Source of the DNA: Jaenimonas drosophilae
Lineage: Eukaryota > Euglenozoa > Kinetoplastea > Trypanosomatida > Trypanosomatidae
Assembly: GCA_030849065.1 (NCBI GenBank)
Contig: JASAON010001640.1
Span: 62,001-126,000 of the forward strand
DNA: 64,000 nucleotides
Direction of reading: 5' to 3'
Both the position numbers and the translations under genes were made by a program. Below the pieces are notes generated by a model. It was given only the letters and a program-made list of their open reading frames with translations, made no database searches and was not told where the DNA came from. Shown one piece after another: positions 37,495 to 46,727 of this stretch. Every line of letters begins with the position of its first letter. Within the stretch, counting starts at the first letter, position 1.

Positions 37495-39624
37495 CTACAC
37501 CCGAGTGATGTCCTCCACAATATGGTCGTCTGCCCCATCCGACCATGCATGTGCCTCTAGTCGCGTAGGCTCGTCCATGGGGAAGTCGTTGGTGAGTGCC
37601 GCCTCCTCCTTCAGTGAGACGGGGTTGTGAAGAAGGGCGGCCCGTTCCGCCGCTGCATTGCTGAGCTCCTGCGAGCTGAAGGACATCGCATCATTGATCT
37701 CCTCGTAGGTGAAGTGGTCAAGTTCCTCCGCCTCCCCAGGGGTGAGCTCGCGGTAGCGCGCCAGCCGACGCAACCGCGTCACCCGCTGGCGACGGAAGTA
37801 GGGCCAATCGCGCTCAATGAAGGGGCGCCAAATGGCACCGACTTTGCTCAGGTAGTGTGGCGGCACCGTAACCTCACGCATGGAGCCAACCGCCAGGCCA
37901 CTGAGGCTGAAGGGGCCAAAGGAGATGCGCCCACCCCGCTCCACCCGCCGGCCGAGATGCTGCATCAGGTGGGCAACGGGCAGCGTCTCGCCACGCAGCT
38001 TCACCTTGAGGGAGTAGCGGGACTTCATGGCGGGATTCACAAAGAACTCCGCGTCCTTGTACTGACGTCCGTTGATGTGGATGCCTTCGGTATTGAGCCG
38101 ATGCGCCAGGACGGGGTCAATGGAGGGCCGTACACGAAGGAGGTAAGTCTGCTGAATCTGTGAGGCCGGATTCTCGAGGAAGCGGGAGAGTTCTCCATCG
38201 TTGGTCATCATGAGAACGCCATGAGCGCGCATCGGAAGGGAACCAACCGGGATGAGGTGGTCCATGCCGAGAATTCGAGCATGGCGGGAGATGAGTGCCC
38301 GCCCCGCCACATCATTTCGCGACACAATCACATAGGACGGCTTGTGGTACATCCACAAGCGTGGTGGGGCAAAGCGCAGACGAGCTTGATGGCCAGATAC
38401 ATGCACATCATCCTCGGCGCGAACCAATCGAAATGGGTTCCGCTCCACCACGTTATTCACACGTACTTCACCACTGGCAATGATGGTGTTGGCCTCACGT
38501 CGGCTGCAGTAGCCTGCGCGAGGGAGCACACGAAGAAGAAACACCGCCCCGTTGGATTCAGCGGAGCTCAGCGATGGCGATTCACCCAGCGGATCATCCA
38601 GTGGGTCCGTGCGACTACCTGGGAGGTACGCCTCCGCGGAGTCCAGAAAGCGCGCGGCGAGATCCATTCCACCAGCGGACGCCCCATCGCGCTGAGCCGG
38701 ACTGACGGCGGCAACACTCGCCGGCTGAGGCTCCTCATCCAGGTCGGCAAGGGTGGTCGCATGACGGCGCTTTGGTGAGGCGTCCTGTTGCTGAGCCAGT
38801 GTCAGCAGGGACTGTGCCGCACCAGCACCCGTTCGTTGCCCAGCTCGCCCAGGGAGGTTAAGTCGCTTGGGCATGAAGGTTTCGTGCCGGTCCGACTTCA
38901 TCTTTTCCGTCTTGAGCTCCATCAAGCGCTCTCGGAGCATGTCCGTCAACTGCACGGGTGTATCACCAAAGGTAGCCTCCTCGCCCTCCATCGTGGTGTC
39001 TGCGGGGGAGGCGTTGCTCTCCTCCGCCAAGGCGAGCCCATGCCGTCGGCGCCGCCCTCCCGTCAGCTCCAGCACATCGGGCGAGGTGGCTTCCTGGCGG
39101 CTCGGCAGGATTGTGCCCGCCTCCGCCGCGCGTGCCTCCAACCCGCCGCGGATATCGACGCCGCCTTGCTCAAAAAAGGAGTGTGTGCGCTGTTTCCGGT
39201 CCTCCTCCGTCTCCTGACCCGCGGCCTGAACACCATCCACGTTGACGGCGTGGGTGAAGGTGTGCCACTGCCGCCGTTGCTGCTCCTCGGCAGCGAAGGC
39301 GGAGGTGGTTGGGGCGGTGAGGTGGGAGATGGCCCTGGGGAAGTGCCGCTCCACATCCACGCGATCTTCCATTTCCGCGCGGTCCAGGGAGTGCGGTACA
39401 CGCATCTCGGGTGAGGATGAAGGCTTGCCTTTTGTGCTGTGCATCTGTGATGGAGATGAGCGACGATGGTTCGGATGACGTCGGCGTGGGGGGCCTCGCC
39501 CTCCACGTCTTCCACCCCCGATTGGTGCCTCACCCAGAGGAGGAGCCTCCCCGCTGGTAGAGATCCAGCGCGGGCCGGAGCTCCAGCGGAGCTGCTTGCC
39601 CGCAAGGCGAACGAAGCGCAGCAT
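37495..39624 (-). CDS. RsuA/RluB-family pseudouridine synthase homologue lacking the catalytic Asp, probably mitochondrial
   Basis: A 709-residue protein. The N-terminus MLRFVRLAGKQLRWSS is basic, without acids, and reads as a mitochondrial presequence. Residues of about 30-350 are low in complexity. An S4 RNA-binding domain follows at about 358-400 (LPRAGYCSRREANTIIASGEVRVN). The pseudouridine-synthase fold comes next: YHKPSYVIVS near 420, then VGSLPMRAHGVLMMTNDGE near 461-478, and QQTYLLRVRP. In active RsuA/RluB enzymes the second motif reads GRLDxxTxGLLLLTNDG. Here the R is S and the catalytic Asp is Pro464 (codon at 38233-38235). The protein is therefore probably inactive as a synthase. 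Inactive rRNA-modification enzymes are known as mitoribosome assembly factors in kinetoplastids, which is a reasonable inference here. Confidence 0.85.
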   Translation of the reverse strand: MLRFVRLAGKQLRWSSGPRWISTSGEAPPLGEAPIGGGRRGGRGPPRRRHPNHRRSSPSQMHSTKGKPSSSPEMRVPHSLDRAEMEDRVDVERHFPRAISHLTAPTTSAFAAEEQQRRQWHTFTHAVNVDGVQAAGQETEEDRKQRTHSFFEQGGVDIRGGLEARAAEAGTILPSRQEATSPDVLELTGGRRRRHGLALAEESNASPADTTMEGEEATFGDTPVQLTDMLRERLMELKTEKMKSDRHETFMPKRLNLPGRAGQRTGAGAAQSLLTLAQQQDASPKRRHATTLADLDEEPQPASVAAVSPAQRDGASAGGMDLAARFLDSAEAYLPGSRTDPLDDPLGESPSLSSAESNGAVFLLRVLPRAGYCSRREANTIIASGEVRVNNVVERNPFRLVRAEDDVHVSGHQARLRFAPPRLWMYHKPSYVIVSRNDVAGRALISRHARILGMDHLIPVGSLPMRAHGVLMMTNDGELSRFLENPASQIQQTYLLRVRPSIDPVLAHRLNTEGIHINGRQYKDAEFFVNPAMKSRYSLKVKLRGETLPVAHLMQHLGRRVERGGRISFGPFSLSGLAVGSMREVTVPPHYLSKVGAIWRPFIERDWPYFRRQRVTRLRRLARYRELTPGEAEELDHFTYEEINDAMSFSSQELSNAAAERAALLHNPVSLKEEAALTNDFPMDEPTRLEAHAWSDGADDHIVEDITRV

Positions 39625-39920
39625 GTGGCCGTGAAGGGGTTGGCTGAGTCAACGGCCCCTTACTCGCAGCGTTGGCTACAACACAAAAGAAAACAGAAAG
39701 TAGGAAGAGGAGGATGATATTGTGAAATGGACGTGTACGAGAAGAATCCATCTCTAGGCTACAACAGTGTGGTATGTCTCTCTTACGGTGGTGAGGTCAA
39801 CGATAGTGATGATCGTGGGCAATGATGGGCGTTGCAGCACAACGCCACCAATACCTTCGCCACACGATTGCAAGTGAGCAGGTGGAGATACAAGACGTAC
39901 GAGCGCATGGCTCGCGAGTC

Positions 39921-41312
39921 TCAGTACATGATCGTTTTGCAAAGGTGGTGATTCAGAGCGCTGGATGGCAGGTAGCGGCCAACATACCACAGGGCGTAGT
40001 CCAGCACCTCCACCGAAACGATTCTCGGCGACGTTCTTCCCTTCGCGGCGTCGCGTTGTTGTTGGCGTGCGTTGAGGTACTTCAGCAACTGCTGGCAGCT
40101 CATGAGGGTTCCTACCCGGATAGATACTTCCTCCGGGCCATCTCTTCGCAGCAGCACATTCCTCGTGAGCTGATTCACGAGATGTGCATCGTACCGGAGT
40201 AGACCTGCCTCCTGCAGCGCACGCGGAATTTGGTAGTCGCAGCAGATAAACAATCGGTCGTGGTCCAAAAATAGATGTGTGTTGCTCAAACTAACATCAT
40301 TTTCATTTCTGTGAGTACACCTCCGTGCCGCGTCGTTCAGCCACGCAGTGCTGTGACGATCCACCTCCATCCCATTTGCCCGCTGCACCCGCCAGAGATC
40401 CGGAAGGGCGTCTCCCAGGGCCAAGGCGGTCAGCTGCGAGAGCTTGAGAATGGGCAGAGTAGTAGTGCAATCCCCACCACATAGGGGTACCGAGACAAAG
40501 TCGTGGTAGCGCTCGTGAAGATGCACCAGGCGATGGATGAATCCACCCTCACCTCCATCCTCACTCAGCGGGTGGAAGAGATAGCCGCCGCAGGCAGCAA
40601 AAAGAGTGTAGAAGCTTCGTCCACGAAGTGCCGCGGCAAGACTCAAGAGGAGCTGAATACGCTCGGTGGTGGCTGGCATCCATCTTGGGGTGATGCCATC
40701 ATCCGCACATCCAAGGAAACAAGGTGATAGAGCCTGTTGCATCTCCTCCATCTTGTTGCCGCACCGCTCCTGCAAGGAGAGAAGAAAGCGTGGATCGTAC
40801 CAATGAAGGTTGTGCTCCTCAACTGCTCGGCGCAGGAGGTACATCATGGCCGCTGAGCCCCGCAGCCGAACGGGCTCCGACGGGCGGCGAGGCGTTTCGG
40901 CGTGAAGAGACGCACCATTGCCCGCTTCGGTGTCTGGCAGCATTGTGTAGAAGGCACACAAACCCCTCACGGGCTCTCCATCCTGTGCGCAGAAGCCTAC
41001 CTCCTCCGTCCAGTGACGGAAGTCAATGGCCACCACCATGGCCAAGTAGGAGACCACCTGCTCAACATCATGACGAAGTGGTTCAGGTACACACAGTAGC
41101 CAGTGACTGGTAATGGTCGTGGCATCCTTGGAGGGTGTAGAGGAGGCCGTCAACTGGCGCTCCACGTGTGCGATGATGGCATCCAAGGTGGGGTTGGGGC
41201 CCACATCCTCTGGCGGAACCACCGTGACGTGCGGCAGTGGTGGGGTATCAGGACCATCCATGTAGTGTTGGATGGACTCCCTCACAGAGGCCGTGAAGAG
41301 ACTACCTTTCAT
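39921..41312 (-). CDS. Queuosine salvage glycosylase-like protein (QNG1/DUF2419)
   Basis: A 463-residue protein matching the queuosine-salvage family (human C9orf64/QNG1, about 340 residues). Diagnostic parts include VVAIDFRHWTEE near 110, FYTLFAACGGYLFHPL, LPILKLSQLTALALGDALPDLWRV cut to LPILKLSQLTALALGDALPD (about 288-307), LFICCDYQIPRALQEAGLL, and VSVEVLDYALWYVGRY near the end. The family releases queuine from queuosine 5'-monophosphate so it can be put into tRNA. Insertions rich in polar residues (about 135-165 and 200-250) make it longer than the human protein. The start was placed at the ATG at 41312 (MKGSLFTAS). Upstream in-frame sequence would encode a hydrophobic helix, but this is the translated pyrimidine tract before the splice acceptor at 41360-41359. 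Confidence 0.82.
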   Translation of the reverse strand: MKGSLFTASVRESIQHYMDGPDTPPLPHVTVVPPEDVGPNPTLDAIIAHVERQLTASSTPSKDATTITSHWLLCVPEPLRHDVEQVVSYLAMVVAIDFRHWTEEVGFCAQDGEPVRGLCAFYTMLPDTEAGNGASLHAETPRRPSEPVRLRGSAAMMYLLRRAVEEHNLHWYDPRFLLSLQERCGNKMEEMQQALSPCFLGCADDGITPRWMPATTERIQLLLSLAAALRGRSFYTLFAACGGYLFHPLSEDGGEGGFIHRLVHLHERYHDFVSVPLCGGDCTTTLPILKLSQLTALALGDALPDLWRVQRANGMEVDRHSTAWLNDAARRCTHRNENDVSLSNTHLFLDHDRLFICCDYQIPRALQEAGLLRYDAHLVNQLTRNVLLRRDGPEEVSIRVGTLMSCQQLLKYLNARQQQRDAAKGRTSPRIVSVEVLDYALWYVGRYLPSSALNHHLCKTIMY

Positions 41313-41666
41313 GATGAGCAGCCCTCGCACTCGTGTGCGTGCACGTGCATCCAAGAATCTAGCGGAGAAGCAGATAATAATAAGAACAAGGGTGAGAAGC
41401 GCAAATAAGGTCATTGAAGCACACACACACACACATGTATTGGTGTCTCAGAGGATGTGGTACCAGCATCCATGATAGAAATGGAATTGAGGTTGGCTCT
41501 CGACGAGGGAGGAACCACAGCACACCGACGGCGTCTGTGTTATGTACATCGCGCCTGTCCTGCAGCAGAAAGGGGGTAGTCGTACCACAAACACGTACAC
41601 AGCTCTCATGGTGAGAAGGGAAGGGGAGTAGTGTGGCTGGGGGAGATGGAAGAAGCGGTTCCTTCT
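41313..41666. other. Short intergenic region
   Basis: Holds the queuosine-salvage splice signal, an AC repeat (about 41419-41434) and the 3' UTR of the 840-residue protein. No gene. Confidence 0.5.
41359..41400 (-). promoter_or_regulatory. Predicted trans-splice acceptor for the queuosine-salvage gene
   Basis: A minus-strand T/C-rich tract (plus positions about 41362-41398) ends in AG at 41360-41359, about 47 bases before the ATG at 41312. It settles the start and removes an apparent N-terminal membrane helix. Confidence 0.45.
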
Positions 41667-44189
41667 TCAGTAGCGCGTTGACAACTCGTGCTCAATCTCC
41701 CGCTGATTGATGAGACTCAGTTTCTGGAGAGAGACCCACTGGCTGCGCCATCCTCGTCGGATGCTGATGCGAATCACGTTCTCCTGCGCCAGGAGCCGCT
41801 CCACGTTGTAGGCGAGATGGAACTCGTACATGGTGTCCTCCTGGCGGAGCTCGTAGTGGGAGCCAGAGAAGAGGGAGGACTTGTTGGGCGGGGCCATGGA
41901 GAGTCGTGGGAGGAGGTAGGCTGGCGAGACGGCGTCTGGCCGTAGTCCGGCGACTCCCCCAAGTTCGTCGTCGTCCGCCATGGACGGGGAAAGCATTCGC
42001 CGGGAGTAGCCAACGTCCTCTCTGCGGCTGGCGTCGCGGGCGAGGCTCTGGAGGGTGAAGGTGCGGCGTGTGGTTGGGTTGCCGAGTACCATGGAGAGCC
42101 GCTCCTTCTGCCGGTGTGTTGGCACCTCCGCACCCCCAACCTGCTGCTCGGTACTAAACAAGGACATGCGGCGGCTCACCCCCATCGGGGAGGCGGTATC
42201 ACGCGGGCAGGGCGAGAAGCTCTTGGCCCCGTCGAGTGCCGTCCGCGAGGACACACAGCGGGGCTGCGACTTCTCCGCCGGAGGCTCCCGCTCCATGGCG
42301 AGGAAGGAGTCGTAGTGTTTTTGGTAGAAGTGCATCCAATGAGGGCCCAGGAGGGAGGCACTGATGGTGTGCTTGGAGCTCCACGGGGGCTTGATACTTG
42401 AACCATCTCCGGCCGTACTACGCGCGGAGACGGTGGCACTTGGTGCGTTGGTGGCATCGCCTGCCCCCGTCCCGCTCGATGAAACGGCGGCTGCCGACCC
42501 ATCCGCGGCAAATCGGCCCAACGGATCGAAGAACATCTTCTGGATGGGGTCCGTACAGCTGCGCAGGACCAACTCCACATGGTCCGATGACACAGACGTT
42601 CCCGTGGAGAGACGATTGAGCTGCCGCAGTCCTCGGCAGCACATCGTGCCAAGGTACTCTTGAAAGCTGGAGGCACACTCCGAGTACTTGGACACGATGA
42701 GGCTTTGGTGTGGCTTGCCGGGGAGTGAGGTGGAGGTGAGGGAGTAGATGGACTCGGTGTGCATTGTGGCACGTGCCGGGGACGACGGGGATGGCTCCTC
42801 CTCCTCCTCCATGGGTAAGGATGAGCTTGATGGCAAATAGCCTTCCTGTCGGCGTGACTCCGCGACAAAGCTAGCACCCACAATGTGGGGCACCAGCACA
42901 CTTCCTTGCTCCTCCATCAACTTCAGCAGGACAGCGGGATCTCGACGGAGGGTGGGCGGCTGCAAGTCCTTCTGCAACTGCGACAATGCGCGAGCTCCTT
43001 CGCTAATGGGAACCTTGGGGGTCCTTCTCCCACCAGAAAGAATGGGTGAGGCGCGCTCCTCCACCGACTCCAATACACTCCGATAGTTGTAAATAAAGCG
43101 GTACACCTGCGGATGGCGCATCGCCCGGCTGACCTTGCCGCGTGCAAATCCAGGACCCACGGCTCGACCCGTGGAGAAGATGCGCTCCTCGGCCAAGAGG
43201 TGCCGCTCCTCGGCGGAGAAGAAGATGTGGCGCTCAAGTTGCTTGATGGCATCCACATCACCGCGCCGTTCTAAGCCGTAGTAAGGGTGGTACGACCCAG
43301 TACCGCACACTTTGCGTTCATCCACCTCAAACACACCATCGTCCCCATCAATGAAGCCTTTGCTAAACAAAATGACGCTACGCACCGTGGAGGGAATCAT
43401 GCGTGTTCCAAGTGTGGCCTCACGCATGATGGCGGCGTTGAAGAACTCCTGGTGGCGTTCAATCAGGAAGAGTAGGCGTTGGCGAAATAGCTCACGTCGT
43501 TCAATGTGCTCCTGCTGGCAGAATATCCGCTGTGCCCGTTCATTGGTAGACATGGATTGCACCCGAATGAAGAGTGCGCTACGGCGCCAGTAGTCCTCAA
43601 TGACGGCCACGGCGTCCTTGTACTTCGCTGCCCGTCGCTGCGTCACCTCCTTGCTGGCCGAGCGCGCCATCATGAAGGCGGCGATGAGAGGAAGACTACG
43701 GTTCTGATCCCTATCCTGGCGACGCAGCTCGCGGTTGGCCTTTTGGTTGGCCAAGGAATTGAAGAAGCGGCCCAACACTTGCTTCGCCAAATGAGCGCGG
43801 ACCACGGCCAGACGTTCATCGTGATGGATTTGTTCTAGGGTGCGGAGATACAACCCAGCCGAGAGTGCAGAGAGGATGCGCGAGGTGCGCCACCACCGCT
43901 GCAGGCGATGCGTCGCGACCTCCTCGGTGAGATTGCGCGCGCGGCGGCCCGATTTGGGACGGCGGCCAGATCCCTTCATGATGGGCTTCGGTGCCGCCGA
44001 CGGGTAGAGGCCGTCGGCAGACTTCCCCGTCGATGAGCGACGGCCATCTTTGCTAAAGCCACGAGTGATGGAGCCGTGGCGCTCATTGGAGGAGCGGCGG
44101 GCGTGGGTGTCCTGCGCGGGTGGCCGACTGGGTTTGCGAGAGGGGGCGGTGCTCCCGTCCCGCCGCTTCTTCTTGAAGTCCAGCGGCAT
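41667..44189 (-). CDS. Large basic protein of unknown function
   Basis: An 840-residue protein. Residues 1-85 are very basic and Ser-rich. Residues of about 90-330 are helical, with an IQ-like element (THRLQRWWRTSRILSALS) and Arg-rich helices (YWRRSALFIRVQSM; IERRELFRQRLLFLIERHQEFFNAAIM in pieces). The middle (about 330-470) contains mixed helices. Residues of about 470-720 are Ser/Thr/Pro-rich with an EEEEE run. The last 60 residues (YEFHLAYNVERLLAQEN...SLQKLSLIN) are ordered-looking. No enzyme motif or membrane segment is seen. The single IQ-like site suggests possible calmodulin or centrin binding. I do not recognise the family. Start ATG at 44189 fits. Confidence 0.7.
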   Translation of the reverse strand: MPLDFKKKRRDGSTAPSRKPSRPPAQDTHARRSSNERHGSITRGFSKDGRRSSTGKSADGLYPSAAPKPIMKGSGRRPKSGRRARNLTEEVATHRLQRWWRTSRILSALSAGLYLRTLEQIHHDERLAVVRAHLAKQVLGRFFNSLANQKANRELRRQDRDQNRSLPLIAAFMMARSASKEVTQRRAAKYKDAVAVIEDYWRRSALFIRVQSMSTNERAQRIFCQQEHIERRELFRQRLLFLIERHQEFFNAAIMREATLGTRMIPSTVRSVILFSKGFIDGDDGVFEVDERKVCGTGSYHPYYGLERRGDVDAIKQLERHIFFSAEERHLLAEERIFSTGRAVGPGFARGKVSRAMRHPQVYRFIYNYRSVLESVEERASPILSGGRRTPKVPISEGARALSQLQKDLQPPTLRRDPAVLLKLMEEQGSVLVPHIVGASFVAESRRQEGYLPSSSSLPMEEEEEPSPSSPARATMHTESIYSLTSTSLPGKPHQSLIVSKYSECASSFQEYLGTMCCRGLRQLNRLSTGTSVSSDHVELVLRSCTDPIQKMFFDPLGRFAADGSAAAVSSSGTGAGDATNAPSATVSARSTAGDGSSIKPPWSSKHTISASLLGPHWMHFYQKHYDSFLAMEREPPAEKSQPRCVSSRTALDGAKSFSPCPRDTASPMGVSRRMSLFSTEQQVGGAEVPTHRQKERLSMVLGNPTTRRTFTLQSLARDASRREDVGYSRRMLSPSMADDDELGGVAGLRPDAVSPAYLLPRLSMAPPNKSSLFSGSHYELRQEDTMYEFHLAYNVERLLAQENVIRISIRRGWRSQWVSLQKLSLINQREIEHELSTRY

Positions 44190-44561
44190 GAGGTTATCAC
44201 GGGGGTCTAAAAGCTAAGACAAGAGGGCAGCAACAACAAGCTGGTGCGCCCTCTCCTACTGTGGCCGTCCAGTCACGGTACTACCCAACGGTGACGACGG
44301 GTCTACGTTGAGGCTGTTTCACAGGAACACAAAAGCAAAAGGAAGAGGGAGAAGATGGGAATGTTGGTTGAGTGGTGGTGCATGTGGCAGCAACAGGGGA
44401 GAAAATCTGTTTCACCCAGCCAAGTAAAACAGCTTCACTTGTTTTGTCTCATTAACGTCGTGCTGTGTGAGTATGAAGGCGTGGGGGAGCCATGCTTCAT
44501 GAACGAGGGGGGATGGGAGGAACACCTTCATCCCTCCCAACATGATGATCAAAACTCCAAA
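44190..44561. other. Short intergenic region
   Basis: No gene. Plus-strand purine-rich sequence at about 44325-44360 is the likely splice signal of the 840-residue protein. The rest is the ATP23 3' UTR. A plus-strand frame (44355-44972) overlapping it is antisense to ATP23 and not supported. Confidence 0.5.
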
Positions 44562-45380
44562 TCACTCCTTCGTTGCTGCCTTCATCGTTGCGTTGGGGAA
44601 GACTGCGTCGCCGTAGCTCCCCAAGGCGTAGATTGGCGCGGCGAAGGGTTCATAGTCGGAGTAGCATCGAGCAAATACGCGCTCCACCGCACGCTCAGAG
44701 AATCCTCGGCAGATGGGGTTGCCCTCCACCGCCATCGTAGCCCGTCGCTCCACGCACTTCAAGCCACCTTGAAGGAAGTCGAAGCGTCCCTTGCGTACCT
44801 CCTCCGAGGCGAAGCAGTCACCACTCAGTCGAGCCGCACGAATCTCGCTACAGGCGTGGTGCAAACAATCCGAAGGCTCCACCACACCACGTGTATCATC
44901 AAAGGCGTGAATCAGCTCATGGCGGAGGTTCCGCTCCGTCTGGTTGAGTACCGGGGCGTAGTACGTTCGTAGCACTTCATCTCTTGGCATCCGCGACATC
45001 TTCTCATCCTGCTGGACAAGTTTGGCTTCCTTCTTTGCATGTGTGGCAAGGTAGCTGGCGATGTGGTCTTCAACCAGTACGATGTCACCCTGATCGCAAT
45101 CAGAGCGCGCTCGACGCCACATGTACCCGGCATGCACATGGTTAGCATGAAGTTTTGAGGGCGTCTGTGTTGATGATGATGAAGAGGAAGAGTGACTGGA
45201 CAGGCACTTGATGCGATTGCGGTGAAATGGCCGGCCAGAGATCTCCTCAATGGATGTAATGAGGTACTGAACGGTATTGACGTGCGCCAAGACGTAGTCC
45301 ACGGCGGACTCGCACAACTCGTGTGGGGTGAACAGAGAGGACGGGACGGCGTCCCCGACATCCTGTTCAGGAGTGGCCAT
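44562..45380 (-). CDS. ATP23: Mitochondrial inner-membrane metalloprotease ATP23 (peptidase M76)
   Basis: A 272-residue protein. The zinc site HELIH is at residues 154-158, within RHELIHAFDDTRG. It is followed by the family signature HHACSEIRAARLSGDC (about 174-189), then FLQGGLKCVERRA and AVERVFARCYSDYEPF. All match ATP23/XRCC6BP1. Paired cysteines (C59, C177, C189, C207 and others) fit the known disulfide-rich intermembrane-space form. In yeast, ATP23 processes Atp6 and chaperones its assembly. A Ser-rich insert (SSHSSSSSSS, about 61-70) lies just after the N-terminal NRIKCL motif, and the loop before the zinc site is longer than usual. There is no obvious presequence, as expected of intermembrane-space import. 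Confidence 0.92.
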   Translation of the reverse strand: MATPEQDVGDAVPSSLFTPHELCESAVDYVLAHVNTVQYLITSIEEISGRPFHRNRIKCLSSHSSSSSSSTQTPSKLHANHVHAGYMWRRARSDCDQGDIVLVEDHIASYLATHAKKEAKLVQQDEKMSRMPRDEVLRTYYAPVLNQTERNLRHELIHAFDDTRGVVEPSDCLHHACSEIRAARLSGDCFASEEVRKGRFDFLQGGLKCVERRATMAVEGNPICRGFSERAVERVFARCYSDYEPFAAPIYALGSYGDAVFPNATMKAATKE

Positions 45381-46727
45381 GCCAAACTACCCAACTACCC
45401 TTCACAGGCTGTTCAAGATACCTTCGTGCTGCCTTCGTGCAGCTTCACAACTTCATGTACCGTATATATGGCTACAGTAGAGAATCAGGAGATAGAGAGT
45501 GAAGAATGCACATTTTGTTGGCAAGAAAGAGAATTGCACAACCACAAGCAACACGTACAACACAAGTTCAGTCTGGAAGAGTCCGCGATATCACCAGTAA
45601 AGTGTTGTTCTTCTCCATTGTTAAAAAAAGAGAAAAAGGAAGTGCAGCGTACCACGACAGTGAGGATCTCCAAAATCTTGTTTTGATGGAACCGCGCAAC
45701 AACGAATCCCGTTCTTGTTCCTACTGAGTGAGTGAGATTCACTCCATATACGCTTAAAAGATCTCATTGTCTTCTGCATCTTGGTTGAGTTGGCATGCAC
45801 CAATAAACGCGAGCAATTGAGGGTTTCCGAAAAACATCCGCACCTCACGCATTCAGTTCTGGGGCACCACTCATCTCAGATACCTCAGTGCGATTTTGTG
45901 TTTGGTGGGAAGTTGTGGTGGAAGGAAGGTGAGGGTTAGGGGGGTGAGTTCTTCACTCCGCGCAAACAAGATATGATGGCGGATGCAACAACAGTAGAGC
46001 GAAAAAAAACAACAACAGGCAGAAAAATCAATCATAGGAATATCATACTTCTTTGATGGCTCCACAGAAGGAGTAGAGCCGTTGATCTGCACTGGAGGAG
46101 AGGAGAGCAAAGTGTGTGAGGGGACGAACAGCACATCGCCATGGCGTGCAAGTCGCACCCCTTCTTCACGTTTCATCCACCATTGTGCGCAACGCAATAA
46201 AACACAAATGTATACACCGGGAAAGGGAAGAAACCTGCTATTAGACTGCGCATATACGAGAGAAAGTCATGGCAAATGCGCGCCTCCACCTCGAAACATG
46301 GGCGAACCCACCCCTTCCCCTACAGATCAATCACAAACACGTCAGTTGTTGCGCATCATCATCGTCTCTACTAGCTCATCTACTCACGTGGCGATGTTGC
46401 CAGTCGTTTGTGAGAAAGGGGGAGGGGGATATAGTTCAACGCCACACACATCGTCAACAATGAAAATTCTGAATGAAAAAAAGAAACAGCATACGTGAAA
46501 ACGTCCTACTACCTGCAACGACTGCAACAAAAAAAGAAACTTTCTTTTGTTTGCTCGTCCAATAAAATAAGAGTACGATTGTGGGGGTGGTGGTGCGCAT
46601 CTCAGCCGCTTGCACATCACACATGGTGCGGGGCATATAGGAGAAAAAACACTACGACGACGGCGTGTTGAATCGCCTTCATCAACTTCCACTACTACTC
46701 CTACATAATGGCCACACGAAAACACTT
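45381..46727. other. Gene-free stretch of about 1.3 kb
   Basis: Near 45472-45508 lies the likely splice signal of ATP23. Beyond that no frame of note occurs on either strand. A second strong minus-strand pyrimidine tract ending in CAG (about 46474-46485) is not followed by any substantial open frame. It may be an alternative acceptor or the start of a noncoding transcript. The right-hand part should be the 3' UTR of the Ala/Pro-rich gene. Confidence 0.5.
45472..45508 (-). promoter_or_regulatory. Predicted trans-splice acceptor for ATP23
   Basis: A minus-strand CT-rich tract (plus about 45475-45508) ends in AG at 45473-45472, about 92 bases before the ATG at 45380. Confidence 0.45.

Noticed and set aside
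41313..41432. N-terminal membrane helix on the queuosine-salvage protein
   Set aside because: The hydrophobic residues are the translated pyrimidine tract upstream of an AG acceptor; the mature mRNA should begin after it.
44355..44972. 205-codon plus-strand frame
   Set aside because: It overlaps the ATP23 coding region antisense and has no recognisable content.
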